Positions 1-8,607 of a stretch of 64,000 nt of DNA are shown here, one piece after another. Position 1 is the stretch's first letter. Every line of letters starts with the position of its first letter. The notes beneath the pieces were generated by a model. The model did no database searches and was not told the DNA's origin. It was given only the letters and a program-made list of their open reading frames with translations. Source of the stretch: Pantoea sp050157905 (GTDB taxonomy: Bacteria > Pseudomonadota > Gammaproteobacteria > Enterobacterales > Enterobacteriaceae); the NCBI RefSeq assembly GCF_050157905.1, contig NZ_JBKIWZ010000001.1, positions 2,232,001 to 2,296,000 of the forward strand, read 5' to 3'. The translations under genes were made by a program, and so were the position numbers.

Positions 1-949
1 AATCAACGGGCTGATTCTGATATTGCACCTGAACTGCCGATGGCGCGCCAATTTTCAGACGATACGGAGGTGTGCCCGCCAGGCTGAGTTTACCACCACT
101 GCGCTGCGTGCCGCTGAACAGTTTTTTGCCCGTGGCATCGCTGACTTCCAGCCAGCAGTCAGCACTGAAGGTCATGACGACCGCATTCGGGTCAGCCGCA
201 GGTTCACTGACCGCAGCTGCGCCTACAGGCATCTGAGAGGCGGAGCCAGTGCTGCTGGTCGCAGCAGGCGCCGCCGCCGTGTTCTCTGCCGGAGCCTGGC
301 TCGGCGAGACGACGGTGTTGCTGGCCGCATCCGGCTGAGTGGTGCTGTTGCTGGCGCTGGCAGCCGGTGCCGCAGTGGCAGGCGTGCTGGCCGCGCTGTT
401 GTCGCCGGCGGCGCTGTTGCTTTCGTCAGGCGCAGCGGGGGTCGCGCTGTCACCGCTGGTTTCACCCAGCGGAATAGACTGGCTGTTGTCTCCGCTGCCG
501 TTCTGGTCAGTCACCGACACCAGATCATCCTGCGACGCCTTGTGATTCTGCCACCACCAGGCGCCGGTCAGCCCCACGACAACAAACAGCACCAGCCAGG
601 TGAAAATCATCAGCCAGCCATCACGTTTCTTACGGCGCTTGCCAAGAGAGAAGCTTTGCATCGGCGCAATTTTTGCTGCCCGGACCGGCGTCTGTTTCGC
701 CATCATCGGCAGCAGTTCCTCTTCAGGAATGTGCACCAGACGCGCATAGGAGCGGATGTAACCGCGCAAAAATGTCGAGGCGAGATCGACAGGCGATTTA
801 TCTTCCTCGATGTCACGCACGGTGGTCAGTTTCAGGCACAGGCGTTCAGCAACATTCTGCTGCGTCAGCCCCATCTGCTCACGGGCCAGACGCAGGCGTT
901 CACCTGTAGAGTGTAGTGCAGAGTTTTCTTGAGTGGCTTCAGTATTCAT
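1..949 (-). CDS. rodZ: Cytoskeleton protein RodZ (3' end cut by window edge)
   Basis: RodZ is an inner-membrane protein that couples MreB to the cell-wall elongation machinery. About 316 residues are visible. They comprise an N-terminal Xre-like helix-turn-helix (roughly 15-80, including LRLAREQMGLTQQNVAERL), a basic KRRKKRDGW patch, a single membrane segment near residue 115 (LMIFTWLVLFVVVGL), a long Ala/Ser/Thr/Pro-rich periplasmic linker, and the start of the C-terminal beta domain (DCWLEVSDATGKKLFSG). The C-terminus lies outside the window. The start ATG overlaps the end of pilW by 11 bases, so the two are probably translated from one transcript. Identification is firm from domain order and from the rlmN-pilW-rodZ context. 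Confidence 0.95.
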   Translation of the reverse strand, partial: MNTEATQENSALHSTGERLRLAREQMGLTQQNVAERLCLKLTTVRDIEEDKSPVDLASTFLRGYIRSYARLVHIPEEELLPMMAKQTPVRAAKIAPMQSFSLGKRRKKRDGWLMIFTWLVLFVVVGLTGAWWWQNHKASQDDLVSVTDQNGSGDNSQSIPLGETSGDSATPAAPDESNSAAGDNSAASTPATAAPAASASNSTTQPDAASNTVVSPSQAPAENTAAAPAATSSTGSASQMPVGAAAVSEPAADPNAVVMTFSADCWLEVSDATGKKLFSGTQRSGGKLSLAGTPPYRLKIGAPSAVQVQYQNQPVD

Positions 950-1664
950 TAGCTAAATAACGCTGGTACTGTATCGATTGCGGAAAACGTCGCGCTAACT
1001 GGTCGCCATAACGTAAAACGTCAGCGGCATCTCCCTGTAGCGCGGCGAAACGTAAGTGTAACGCCAGACTTTGTGCCGTTTCGGGCAGTGAGTGCTGGTA
1101 AACTTCGAGCAAAATCTGCGCGGCTGTCAGATGGTTATCAGCCATCTGCTTTTCAGCTTCTGCCAGCAGCGCGTCCGCTTTGCGACGGTCTGTCCCGATG
1201 GCCAGCTGTAGCGTCCTGCGGGCCGCGTGCATATTGCCAGCCTGCAGATAACAATATCCTGCCAGTTCAAGCGCGTCATTACGTGCATCAGACTGCTGTG
1301 CTGCATTTGCCCGACTAAACTGTTGATGCGCTTCATCATACTGCCTTAAAGCGCAGAGAAACGCACCGTAATTGTTAGCAACGAAACCATTATCCGGCGC
1401 CTGCTGCTGCGCCACTATAAAGTGTGCCTGCGCCGCGGTCTGATTACCCTGCACCTGCGCCAGTCGTGCCAGCGCAAGCGAGACCCGGTAATCCTCAGGT
1501 GCGGCGGCCTGCGCGCGCAGAAAGTTTCGCTCTGCCGCTGCGTAGTCCCCTCCTGCCAGATAGTGCATGCCGAGTTGCAGACGCACCTCGGCAGCGCCAG
1601 GCTGATGAGGCTGACTGACACACCCGCTTACAACTAACAGCGCCAGCAGTAATCCGTTACGCAT
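939..1664 (-). CDS. pilW: PilW/PilF-type TPR lipoprotein
   Basis: This is a 241-residue outer-membrane lipoprotein of the PilW/PilF family, which helps assemble or stabilise type IV pilus secretin. It has a short signal with a lipobox (VSGC near residue 15) followed by tandem TPR repeats, such as LGMHYLAGGDYAAAERNFLR and NNYGAFLCALRQYDEAHQQF. I chose the ATG at 1664 because it directly precedes the signal peptide; longer in-frame starts add a non-signal extension. The gene is absent between rlmN and rodZ in E. coli but is common there in Erwiniaceae and other Enterobacterales. Whether this strain makes type IV pili cannot be judged from the window. Confidence 0.9.
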   Translation of the reverse strand: MRNGLLLALLVVSGCVSQPHQPGAAEVRLQLGMHYLAGGDYAAAERNFLRAQAAAPEDYRVSLALARLAQVQGNQTAAQAHFIVAQQQAPDNGFVANNYGAFLCALRQYDEAHQQFSRANAAQQSDARNDALELAGYCYLQAGNMHAARRTLQLAIGTDRRKADALLAEAEKQMADNHLTAAQILLEVYQHSLPETAQSLALHLRFAALQGDAADVLRYGDQLARRFPQSIQYQRYLANEY

Positions 1665-1744
1665 AATCGTTTCCTTCCGTTTGACGTTGACAGGCAGCAG
1701 CCTGCCATGCGTCATCTCTTCAGGAAACGTCTGCGGTCGTGCTT

Positions 1745-2914
1745 CTAGAGCGCCTTCACAGAGATGGCTTCACCCGCCATCTTTTTCCGCATCGTCCGTT
1801 TGGTACGGTCAATGACTTCTCCGGCTAACTGACCGCAGGCCGCATCGATGTCGTCGCCACGGGTTTTACGGACGATAGTGGTAAAACCATAGTCCATCAG
1901 CACTTTGGAGAAGCGGTCAATGCGGCTGTTAGAGCTACGACCATAAGGCGCGCCCGGGAAGGGGTTCCAGGGAATCAGGTTGATCTTACACGGTGTTTCT
2001 TTCAGTAATGCGGCAAGCTCATGCGCATCATCTGTGCTGTCGTTGACGTGATCCAGCAGCACATACTCAATCGTTACGCGCCCCTGATTGGCGTTGGATT
2101 TGCCAATGTAGCGTTTTACCGCCGCCAGGAAGGTTTCGATATTGTACTTTTTGTTAATCGGCACGATATCGTCACGCAGTTTGTCGTTAGGCGCATGCAG
2201 GGAGATCGCCAGCGCGACATCGATCATATCACCCAGTTTATCCAGGGCCGGTACCACACCCGAGGTGGAGAGGGTCACACGACGCTTCGACAGACCAAAG
2301 CCGAAGTCATCCAGCATGATTTCCATCGCCGGCACCACGTTGTTGAGGTTAAGCAGCGGCTCACCCATGCCCATCATCACAACGTTGGTGATAGGACGCT
2401 GACCGGTGATTTTGGCTGCGCCGACAATCTTCGCCGCACGCCACACCTGACCAATAATTTCTGACACCCGCAGGTTACGGTTAAAGCCCTGCTGTGCGGT
2501 CGAACAGAATTTGCACTCCAGTGCACATCCTACCTGGGAAGAGACACAGAGCGTGGCGCGGTCCCCTTCCGGGATATACACCGTTTCCACCAGCTGATCG
2601 CCCACGCGAATCGCCCATTTAATGGTGCCGTCGGTGGAACGCATCTCTTCCGCCACTTCAGGCGCACGGATTTCTGTCAGTTCCATCAGCCGGTTACGCA
2701 GCTTTTTGTTGATATCGGTCATCTGCTCGAAATCATCGCAGCAGTAGTGATAGATCCACTTCATGACCTGGTCAGCGCGGAACGGCTTTTCGCCCAGCGA
2801 CTGAAAGAATTCGCGCATCTGCTGACGGTTAAGATCAAGCAGGTTAATTTTCTGGCTTTTCGGGGAAACGACAATAGGGGATGTGGACGCAGGCGTCACA
2901 ATCTGTTCGGACAT
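1745..2914 (-). CDS. rlmN: Dual-specificity 23S rRNA/tRNA adenine-C2 methyltransferase RlmN
   Basis: This 389-residue radical-SAM enzyme methylates C2 of A2503 in 23S rRNA and A37 of some tRNAs. The radical-SAM cluster motif CxxxCxxC is at residues 130, 134 and 137 (CALECKFCS). The family's other two catalytic cysteines are present: one at about 123 (TLCVSSQ) and one near the C-terminus in DAACGQLAG. The SAM-binding GMGEP motif is in VMMGMGEPLLN. The length matches the family. It is transcribed in the same direction as ndk, from which a terminator hairpin separates it. Confidence 0.98.
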   Translation of the reverse strand: MSEQIVTPASTSPIVVSPKSQKINLLDLNRQQMREFFQSLGEKPFRADQVMKWIYHYCCDDFEQMTDINKKLRNRLMELTEIRAPEVAEEMRSTDGTIKWAIRVGDQLVETVYIPEGDRATLCVSSQVGCALECKFCSTAQQGFNRNLRVSEIIGQVWRAAKIVGAAKITGQRPITNVVMMGMGEPLLNLNNVVPAMEIMLDDFGFGLSKRRVTLSTSGVVPALDKLGDMIDVALAISLHAPNDKLRDDIVPINKKYNIETFLAAVKRYIGKSNANQGRVTIEYVLLDHVNDSTDDAHELAALLKETPCKINLIPWNPFPGAPYGRSSNSRIDRFSKVLMDYGFTTIVRKTRGDDIDAACGQLAGEVIDRTKRTMRKKMAGEAISVKAL

Positions 2915-2966
2915 AATATTCTCTGGCCTCGTTGTTACACGTTATGGCGCTGTTCAGGGATAGGTG

Positions 2967-3008
2967 AAAAAATTGCGCCTTCATTAAGCGGAGTCAATGA
3001 AGGCGCAA
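2967..3008 (-). terminator. Rho-independent terminator downstream of ndk
   Basis: A perfect 13-bp inverted repeat (TTGCGCCTTCATT and its complement) flanks a 10-base loop. On the minus strand it is followed by a run of T residues. It lies between the ndk stop and the rlmN start and should terminate ndk transcripts. Confidence 0.85.
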
Positions 3009-3100
3009 TATTGTACAACATCTGCGGCCTGATAACAGGCGGGAGTCACCTCCCCCAGGCAGATTTTTGTAAAGCCGCTGTAACGTTTATCGCCAGGCGA

Positions 3101-3532
3101 TTAACGGGTACGTGGGCAGATTTCGTTTTCGCCGAAGAAGTAGGCGATTTCGCGTGCCGCTGATTCAGCAGAATCTGAACCGTGGGTCGCGTTCTCGGTG
3201 AAGCTGTCAGCGTAGTCAGCACGCAGTGTACCAGCCAGTGCGTTTGCCGGGTTAGTAGCCCCCATCAGGTCGCGGTGACGCTGAACGGCATTTTCACCTT
3301 CCAGTACGGAAACAACAACCGGACCAGAGGTCATGAATTCAACCAGGCCATCGAAGAATGGCTTGCCCTGGTGCTCAGCGTAAAAGCCTTCAGCCTGCTC
3401 TTTGCTCAGCTGCAGCATTTTTGCGCCAACGATTTTGAAGCCTGCGCTTTCAAAACGGTTGTAGATAGCACCGATCACGTTTTTAGCGACGGCGTTTGGC
3501 TTGATGATAGAAAAAGTACGTTCGATTGCCAT
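3101..3532 (-). CDS. ndk: Nucleoside diphosphate kinase
   Basis: Ndk transfers the gamma-phosphate from ATP to nucleoside diphosphates through a phosphohistidine, balancing cytosolic NTP pools. At 143 residues it has the usual length. Lys11 (IIKPNAV) and the active-site His117 in NATHGSDS are in the expected places. It starts with ATG and is followed by its own terminator. pbpC, the usual E. coli neighbour, is not adjacent; the upstream 690 bases hold no intact gene. Confidence 0.98.
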   Translation of the reverse strand: MAIERTFSIIKPNAVAKNVIGAIYNRFESAGFKIVGAKMLQLSKEQAEGFYAEHQGKPFFDGLVEFMTSGPVVVSVLEGENAVQRHRDLMGATNPANALAGTLRADYADSFTENATHGSDSAESAAREIAYFFGENEICPRTR

Positions 3533-3691
3533 GATGACCTCTGTCTTGACGTTCTGAAGAAACCGGTGGCATCCGCCCCGGTTAAGAAACGGCGCCGATT
3601 ATAGGGGCTGAGTCCGGCGTTGCCTATCAGAGATCCCTAATTTGATGAAAATTCTTGATCTGAGTCGAAGCAGACGCACCAAAGTTATGAT

Positions 3692-4060
3692 TTAGCGCAA
3701 AAAATCGGCAATCAAGGCGAAAAATGACCGGGCCAATTCCTCTCTTTCATCCATGACGCCATGCGGATACTCACCAGACTGAGCGCCCGGCAGCGACAGG
3801 CGGGTTGCGGCCTCCTGAGTCACCAGCGGTTCGCTATTCAGACATCACCCGCGACGTGTGCCCTGCCCGTCCTGCACCGCCACCGGTCGGGTCAGCGAAC
3901 CACAGCCCGGCAGCGGCCTGACGATCTGCCGTTCTGAAAGATCGCTGGTCGTCAGCGGCTTGCTGACCTGAGTGGCCGCGTGCGCCTCAGCCGCCTGGAG
4001 CGGCTGAACGGGAAACAGGGATACTGCCAGCAGCCGGACAATATGTTTAGCCGCCGTCGG
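3692..4060 (-). pseudogene. Decayed frame resembling a small secreted protein
   Basis: One frame runs for about 120 codons between stops at 3692 and 4061, interrupted by a single in-frame TGA at 3845-3847. Its upstream end reads like a signal peptide (KHIVRLLAVSLFPVQPLQAA followed by an AEA cleavage-like site) but has no ATG or GTG start; a plausible TTG lies just upstream, behind a TAA. Downstream of the TGA the frame continues with protein-like composition to a final TAA. I do not recognise the family. A remnant of a small periplasmic protein is the best reading, but a chance open frame in GC-rich DNA is possible. Confidence 0.35.
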
Positions 4061-4130
4061 TTAATGCGTTTTCAAGGGTATTACCTTTACCGGGACGCAG
4101 AGTGTGTCTGGGAATGACGCAGGGAAATTT

Positions 4131-4171
4131 CATCTCAGGAGACGCATTTAATCAACGTGTCTCTTGAGATG
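4131..4171. repeat. Near-perfect 13-bp inverted repeat upstream of sseA
   Basis: CATCTCAGGAGAC pairs with GTCTCTTGAGATG across a 15-base loop, with one wobble position. It lies about 50 bases before the sseA start. There is no T-run on either side, so it is more likely a leader structure or operator than a terminator. Its function is unknown. Confidence 0.5.
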
Positions 4172-4222
4172 GGGCGCACATTCCCTGACACTGGCAGGAC
4201 AGATTGCTGAGATGAGGTTGTT

Positions 4223-5065
4223 ATGACGACTCCCCTGTTTGTGTCCGCCGACTGGTTGCATGAGCACTATAATGATGAAGAGCTTCAGGTGATGGATGCC
4301 CGACTGCTGCCGCCAGGTATGGAGGCAGTGCGGGATGTTCAGGCTGAATATCTGGCGGCGCATCTGCCGGATGCGCCCTACTTCGATATTGAAGCGCTTT
4401 CCGATCACACCAGCCCCTATCCGCACATGCTGCCACGCGCCGAGGCTTTTGCCGTCGCAATGCGCGAGCTGGGCATCAGCAGCGACAAACACCTGATTGT
4501 TTATGACGAGGGAAATCTCTTTTCCGCTCCGCGCGCCTGGTGGATGCTGCACACCTTTGGTGTGTCCCGGGTGTCAATTCTGGCAGGGGGACTGCAGGGC
4601 TGGAAAGCGGCCGGTTATGCGCTGGCAACCGGCCCGGTGAATCTGCCAGAAAGTGAATTTAGGGCGCATGCGGATGACAGCCGTGTGAAACGCCTGACGG
4701 ATGTGCTGCTGATCAGCCATGAAGGCGGCGCACAGATTATTGATGCACGTGCTGCTAACCGCTTCAACGCAGAAGTGGATGAGCCGCGTCCCGGCCTGCA
4801 TCGCGGACATATTCCCAACAGCCTGAACGTGCCGTGGAATACGCTGGTTGAGCAGGGCAAACTGAAGCCAGATGACGAACTGCGCCGACTGTTTGCCGAC
4901 GCGGGGGTGGATATCAGCCGCCCGGTGGTCGCCAGCTGCGGCTCGGGCGTCACGGCGGTGGTGCTGATTCTGGCGCTGACCGCGCTGGGCGTACGGGATG
5001 CCACGCTGTATGACGGTTCCTGGGGTGAATGGGGTAGTCGCGACGACTTACCGATCGCAAAATAA
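4223..5065 (+). CDS. sseA: 3-mercaptopyruvate sulfurtransferase SseA
   Basis: This cytosolic enzyme moves sulfur from 3-mercaptopyruvate to thiophilic acceptors such as cyanide or thioredoxin. Its 280 residues form two rhodanese domains: an inactive N-terminal one (about 5-130) and a catalytic C-terminal one (about 165-275). The catalytic Cys239 sits in CGSGVTA, the loop sequence that distinguishes mercaptopyruvate sulfurtransferases from thiosulfate rhodaneses. It is convergent with sseB and they share a terminator. Confidence 0.96.
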   Translation: MTTPLFVSADWLHEHYNDEELQVMDARLLPPGMEAVRDVQAEYLAAHLPDAPYFDIEALSDHTSPYPHMLPRAEAFAVAMRELGISSDKHLIVYDEGNLFSAPRAWWMLHTFGVSRVSILAGGLQGWKAAGYALATGPVNLPESEFRAHADDSRVKRLTDVLLISHEGGAQIIDARAANRFNAEVDEPRPGLHRGHIPNSLNVPWNTLVEQGKLKPDDELRRLFADAGVDISRPVVASCGSGVTAVVLILALTALGVRDATLYDGSWGEWGSRDDLPIAK

Positions 5066-5097
5066 AAGAGGCGGCCCCTGAGCCGCCTCTTTTTTTT
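5064..5097. terminator. Bidirectional terminator between sseA and sseB
   Basis: A 9-bp GC-rich stem (AGAGGCGGC and its complement) has a 6-base loop, eight T residues on the plus side and a T-rich tract on the minus side. It should terminate both convergent genes. Confidence 0.92.
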
Positions 5098-5102
5098 ACC
5101 TG

Positions 5103-5867
5103 TCAGATAATCCGTTCGCTGCCCTTAAAGTCACGCAGGAAACTGCCCCAGCGACGTTCATAAAAGGGTGTAATGTGGGCGGTGAAGAAGTGGCTGATGC
5201 CACGATCCTCTGCCGTCACCTCACAGATATCGATCGGCGCATCATCCGGCAGCGTGTCGGTTGCTACGCTGCCCGCCGCCTGAATAATCGCGTCAATGTT
5301 GCTGTCCGCTTCGATCCCGATCAACAGATTAGGCGCCTCGTCGGCCTGCTCACGAAGGGAGGCAATAAACGCACGACGCACCTGCTTGTGCTTGCTGAAC
5401 AGCTGCGTCAGCGAATCGATCATCTGCGCGGGGGGTTCCGCCACTTCAGAAAGCAGCAGCGAAGTGCCCCCCTCCAGCACGGTTTGCTGGGTCAGCGCAC
5501 TGCCCTCTTCCGCCAGAAGATGTGCAATCTCGGACGCGGTAAACTCCTTGCCGGAAGGGAGTCTGGGATTGAGAAACAGCGTTTCGCCGCGCGTCATCCC
5601 GAACAGCGTCCGCACCGGCAGACGCAGCCAGGCCTGTTCACCCTTGACCGCTTCGCTCATCGCCTCTTCCGAGGTGAAAAAAGGAATGACGCTGCTGCCA
5701 TCCTCCTTTTCCCAGTGCTGCAGATCAACGGGCGTGCTGGCATCAAACTGCTGCAGGGTGCTTTCGCCCGGTACCCAGACATCCGATTCCAGCAGCAGTT
5801 GAAAAAATTCGGGCCGATGGGCGGGCTCGGTCGCCGCCAGCTTCAGCACCTCTTCAAGACGGTTCAT
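5103..5867 (-). CDS. sseB: Enhanced serine sensitivity protein SseB
   Basis: This 254-residue cytosolic protein of the SseB family is linked in E. coli to serine tolerance when overexpressed; its biochemical role is unclear. The sequence has the N-terminal SseB domain (NRLEEVLKLAA onward) and the C-terminal domain ending in GSERII. I chose the ATG at 5867 because an AGAGGGGAAG ribosome-binding site directly precedes it. It is downstream of and co-directional with pepB, as in E. coli. Confidence 0.93.
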   Translation of the reverse strand: MNRLEEVLKLAATEPAHRPEFFQLLLESDVWVPGESTLQQFDASTPVDLQHWEKEDGSSVIPFFTSEEAMSEAVKGEQAWLRLPVRTLFGMTRGETLFLNPRLPSGKEFTASEIAHLLAEEGSALTQQTVLEGGTSLLLSEVAEPPAQMIDSLTQLFSKHKQVRRAFIASLREQADEAPNLLIGIEADSNIDAIIQAAGSVATDTLPDDAPIDICEVTAEDRGISHFFTAHITPFYERRWGSFLRDFKGSERII

Positions 5868-5913
5868 ACTTCCCCTCTGAACAGCGGTGACCCCGGCCAC
5901 CGCTGAGTTCGGC

Positions 5914-7200
5914 TTATTTCAGTAACAGATTGGCAATCGTGCGCACGCCCAGACCGGTTGCACCCGCCGCCCATTGATCGACCGCGCCTTTACGATAGGT
6001 CGCAGAGCAGTCGATATGCAGCCAGCCCTGCTGATAGTTGCTGACGAAATAGGAGAGGAAGGCCGCCGCACTGCTGGCACCCGCCGCATGAGAGGGGCTG
6101 GCAATGTTATTAAGATCGGCGAAATTAGACGGCAGATGGCTGCGATGGAACTCGGCCAGCGGCAGACGCCAGAAGGGTTCGTTCTCACTTACCGCACTGC
6201 CCATCAGCGACTGCGCCATCACCTCATCAAAGGTAAACAGCGCGTGGTAGTCGTTGCCCAGCGCGGTTTTGGCGGCACCGGTCAGCGTGGCGGCGTCGAT
6301 AATCATCGTCGGATTCTGTTCGCTGGCGTCGATCAACCCATCGGCCAGTACCAGACGCCCCTCCGCGTCGGTGTTCATCACTTCCACCGATTTACCGTTG
6401 CGATAACGAATGATATCACCCAGCTTAAAGGCATTGCTGCTGACCATGTTGTCAGCACAGCAGAGATAGAGTTTTACGCGCTTGTTAAGGCCGCGTGAAA
6501 TCGCCATCGCCAGCGCGCCGGTGACCGTTGCCGCGCCGCCCATATCCGATTTCATCGAATCCATGAAGCTGCTCTGCTTCAGACTATAGCCGCCCGTGTC
6601 AAAAGTGATGCCTTTACCGACCAGACAGGCGTAGACCGGGGCGTTGTCGTCGCCGGTCGGGTTATAGTCGAGCGCCAGGAAGACCGGCGGACGATTTGAA
6701 CCGCGGCCAACGGTATGCAGACCCATATAGCCCTGCTCACGCAGATCCTCGCCCTTGGTGATGCGGTAGCTGACCGCGCTGCCGCCCACGTCGCTGATCA
6801 GGTCGATGGCGTTGTGTGCCAGCTGCTCCGGCCCCAGATCTTCTGCTGGCAGGTTAATGACATTGCGCACCCAGTCGACGATTTTCAGGCGACGCTCAAA
6901 CTCGGCCTGCTCGTGCTCACCCAGCTCAGGCCATTCAACCTGACGCTGGCCTTTCGGGCCACGGAAGCCCTGCCAGAATGCCCAGCACTGCTCAAGGTGC
7001 CAGCCTTCGCCGATCAGCGCCACGTGGCGGATCCCCTGGCTGTCGATTTTATGCGCCGCACGCTGGATGGTATTCAGCGCGTCGGTGCCGGTCAGGTGCA
7101 GCGTCATGCCGCTGTCGTTGCTGCTGAGAATCGCTTTTTCGCCCCAGCGCGCATCGGCGGGCTGGCTGCTAAGCGTAATGTTCATCGGTTGTGTGGTCAT
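5914..7200 (-). CDS. pepB: Peptidase B (M17 leucyl aminopeptidase family)
   Basis: PepB is a broad-specificity aminopeptidase that removes N-terminal residues, notably acidic ones, from small peptides. It is 428 residues long. It contains the M17 metal-binding and catalytic motifs: GKGITFDTGGYSLK, DSMKSDMGGAATV and the signature NTDAEGRLVLADGL. The ATG at 7200 is placed 7 bases after a GGAG site; a TTG one codon upstream is less likely. In E. coli it is the last gene of the isc region, but here it follows iscS directly because the intervening isc genes are missing. Confidence 0.96.
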   Translation of the reverse strand: MTTQPMNITLSSQPADARWGEKAILSSNDSGMTLHLTGTDALNTIQRAAHKIDSQGIRHVALIGEGWHLEQCWAFWQGFRGPKGQRQVEWPELGEHEQAEFERRLKIVDWVRNVINLPAEDLGPEQLAHNAIDLISDVGGSAVSYRITKGEDLREQGYMGLHTVGRGSNRPPVFLALDYNPTGDDNAPVYACLVGKGITFDTGGYSLKQSSFMDSMKSDMGGAATVTGALAMAISRGLNKRVKLYLCCADNMVSSNAFKLGDIIRYRNGKSVEVMNTDAEGRLVLADGLIDASEQNPTMIIDAATLTGAAKTALGNDYHALFTFDEVMAQSLMGSAVSENEPFWRLPLAEFHRSHLPSNFADLNNIASPSHAAGASSAAAFLSYFVSNYQQGWLHIDCSATYRKGAVDQWAAGATGLGVRTIANLLLK

Positions 7201-7358
7201 CAAAAAGCTCCATAGTCGTTATCTGTTTCATCCAGCCTGATTGTTATAACGGCTTTAATAAGATGTTAATGTAACTCGCAGAGACCTGATAACAGATTCC
7301 GTCAGCGGTTGCCAGCAAAGTGCATTGCAGGATGCCGTTTCCGGATTATGACCGGGTA

Positions 7359-8519
7359 TCAGGATTTCATGGCAGCGCGCAGGCGGGTCACCGATTTCTG
7401 CACCAGGGCAATAGCGTAGTCAATCTCGTCTTCTGTGGTGAAGCGACCCAGCGAGAAGCGCAGCGAACTGTGCGCCAGCTCCTCATCCAGCCCCATCGCC
7501 CGCAGGACATAGGAAGGCTCCAGGCTGGCCGACGTACAGGCAGAGCCGGAAGAGAGCGCCAGATCTTTCAGCGCCATAATCAGGGATTCCCCCTCAACGT
7601 CAGCAAAACTGAGGTTGAGAATGTTCGGCGCGCCCTGCCGGAGACTGCCATTGAGAGAAACGCCGGGCAGCGCGCTGATTCCTTCCCATAAACGCAGGCG
7701 CAGATCCTGCAGTCGCGCCATTTCGGTTTCACGCTCTTCGGCGGCGATGCGAAAGGCTTCCCCCATTCCGACAATCTGATGCACCGGCAGCGTACCGGAA
7801 CGCATACCGCGTTCGTGACCGCCGCCATGGATCTGGGCCGCAATCTGCACGCGCGGTTTACGCCGCACGTAGAGCGCACCAATCCCTTTCGGGCCGTAGA
7901 GTTTGTGGGCTGAGAAGGACATCAGGTCGACAGGCAGCACACTCAGGTCGATCGGCAGTTTGCCAACGCTCTGGGTCGCATCCACATGAAACAGAACTCC
8001 CCGTTCGCGGCAGAGTTCACCAAAGGCGGCAATATCCTGAATCACGCCGGTTTCATTATTCACCTGCATCAGGGAAACAAGAATGGTGTCATCCCGCAGC
8101 GCCGCACGCAGCTGGTCGGGCGTGATAATGCCGTCTGAAGCCGGTGTCAGCCAGGTAACCGTAAAGCCTTCGCGCTCAAGCTGCTGGCAGCTGTCGAGCA
8201 CTGCTTTATGTTCTGTCCGGCTGGTGATGATATGTCTGCCGCGCGTCTGATGGGCATGGGCCGCCCCTTTGATCGCAAGGTTATCCGATTCGGTGGCGCC
8301 AGATGTAAAGACAATTTCGCGCGGATCGGCGTTGACCAGGTCGGCGATCTGATTGCGGGCGACATCCACCGCCTCTTCAGACTGCCAGCCAAAACGGTGC
8401 GATCGCGAGGCCGGATTACCAAACGTGCCATCCAGCGTCAGAAACTGCATCATTTTGCTGGCCACACGCGGATCGGCCGGCGTGGTGGCGGCATAATCCA
8501 GGTAAATCGGTAATTTCAT
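7359..8519 (-). CDS. iscS: Cysteine desulfurase IscS with shortened C-terminus
   Basis: IscS is a PLP enzyme that takes sulfur from cysteine for tRNA thiolation, thiamine and Fe-S biogenesis. The PLP lysine is Lys206 (SAHKLYGPKG) and the persulfide Cys328 lies in SSGSACTSAS, both at E. coli numbering. The protein ends at residue 386 (VTRLRAAMKS), whereas E. coli IscS has 404 residues. The missing tail is the part known to be needed for stable IscU binding. iscU and all later isc genes are absent downstream. The enzyme is therefore probably kept for tRNA modification and other sulfur relays, with cluster assembly left to another system such as Suf; that last point is inference. Confidence 0.96.
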   Translation of the reverse strand: MKLPIYLDYAATTPADPRVASKMMQFLTLDGTFGNPASRSHRFGWQSEEAVDVARNQIADLVNADPREIVFTSGATESDNLAIKGAAHAHQTRGRHIITSRTEHKAVLDSCQQLEREGFTVTWLTPASDGIITPDQLRAALRDDTILVSLMQVNNETGVIQDIAAFGELCRERGVLFHVDATQSVGKLPIDLSVLPVDLMSFSAHKLYGPKGIGALYVRRKPRVQIAAQIHGGGHERGMRSGTLPVHQIVGMGEAFRIAAEERETEMARLQDLRLRLWEGISALPGVSLNGSLRQGAPNILNLSFADVEGESLIMALKDLALSSGSACTSASLEPSYVLRAMGLDEELAHSSLRFSLGRFTTEDEIDYAIALVQKSVTRLRAAMKS

Positions 8520-8607
8520 TGCGCTACAGCTCCGTATTAAAAATCATACGTCTTTATAGCAGATTCGGCCCTGACCGCGTTAGCAGTTAGGGCCGGAATA
8601 GCGGGGA

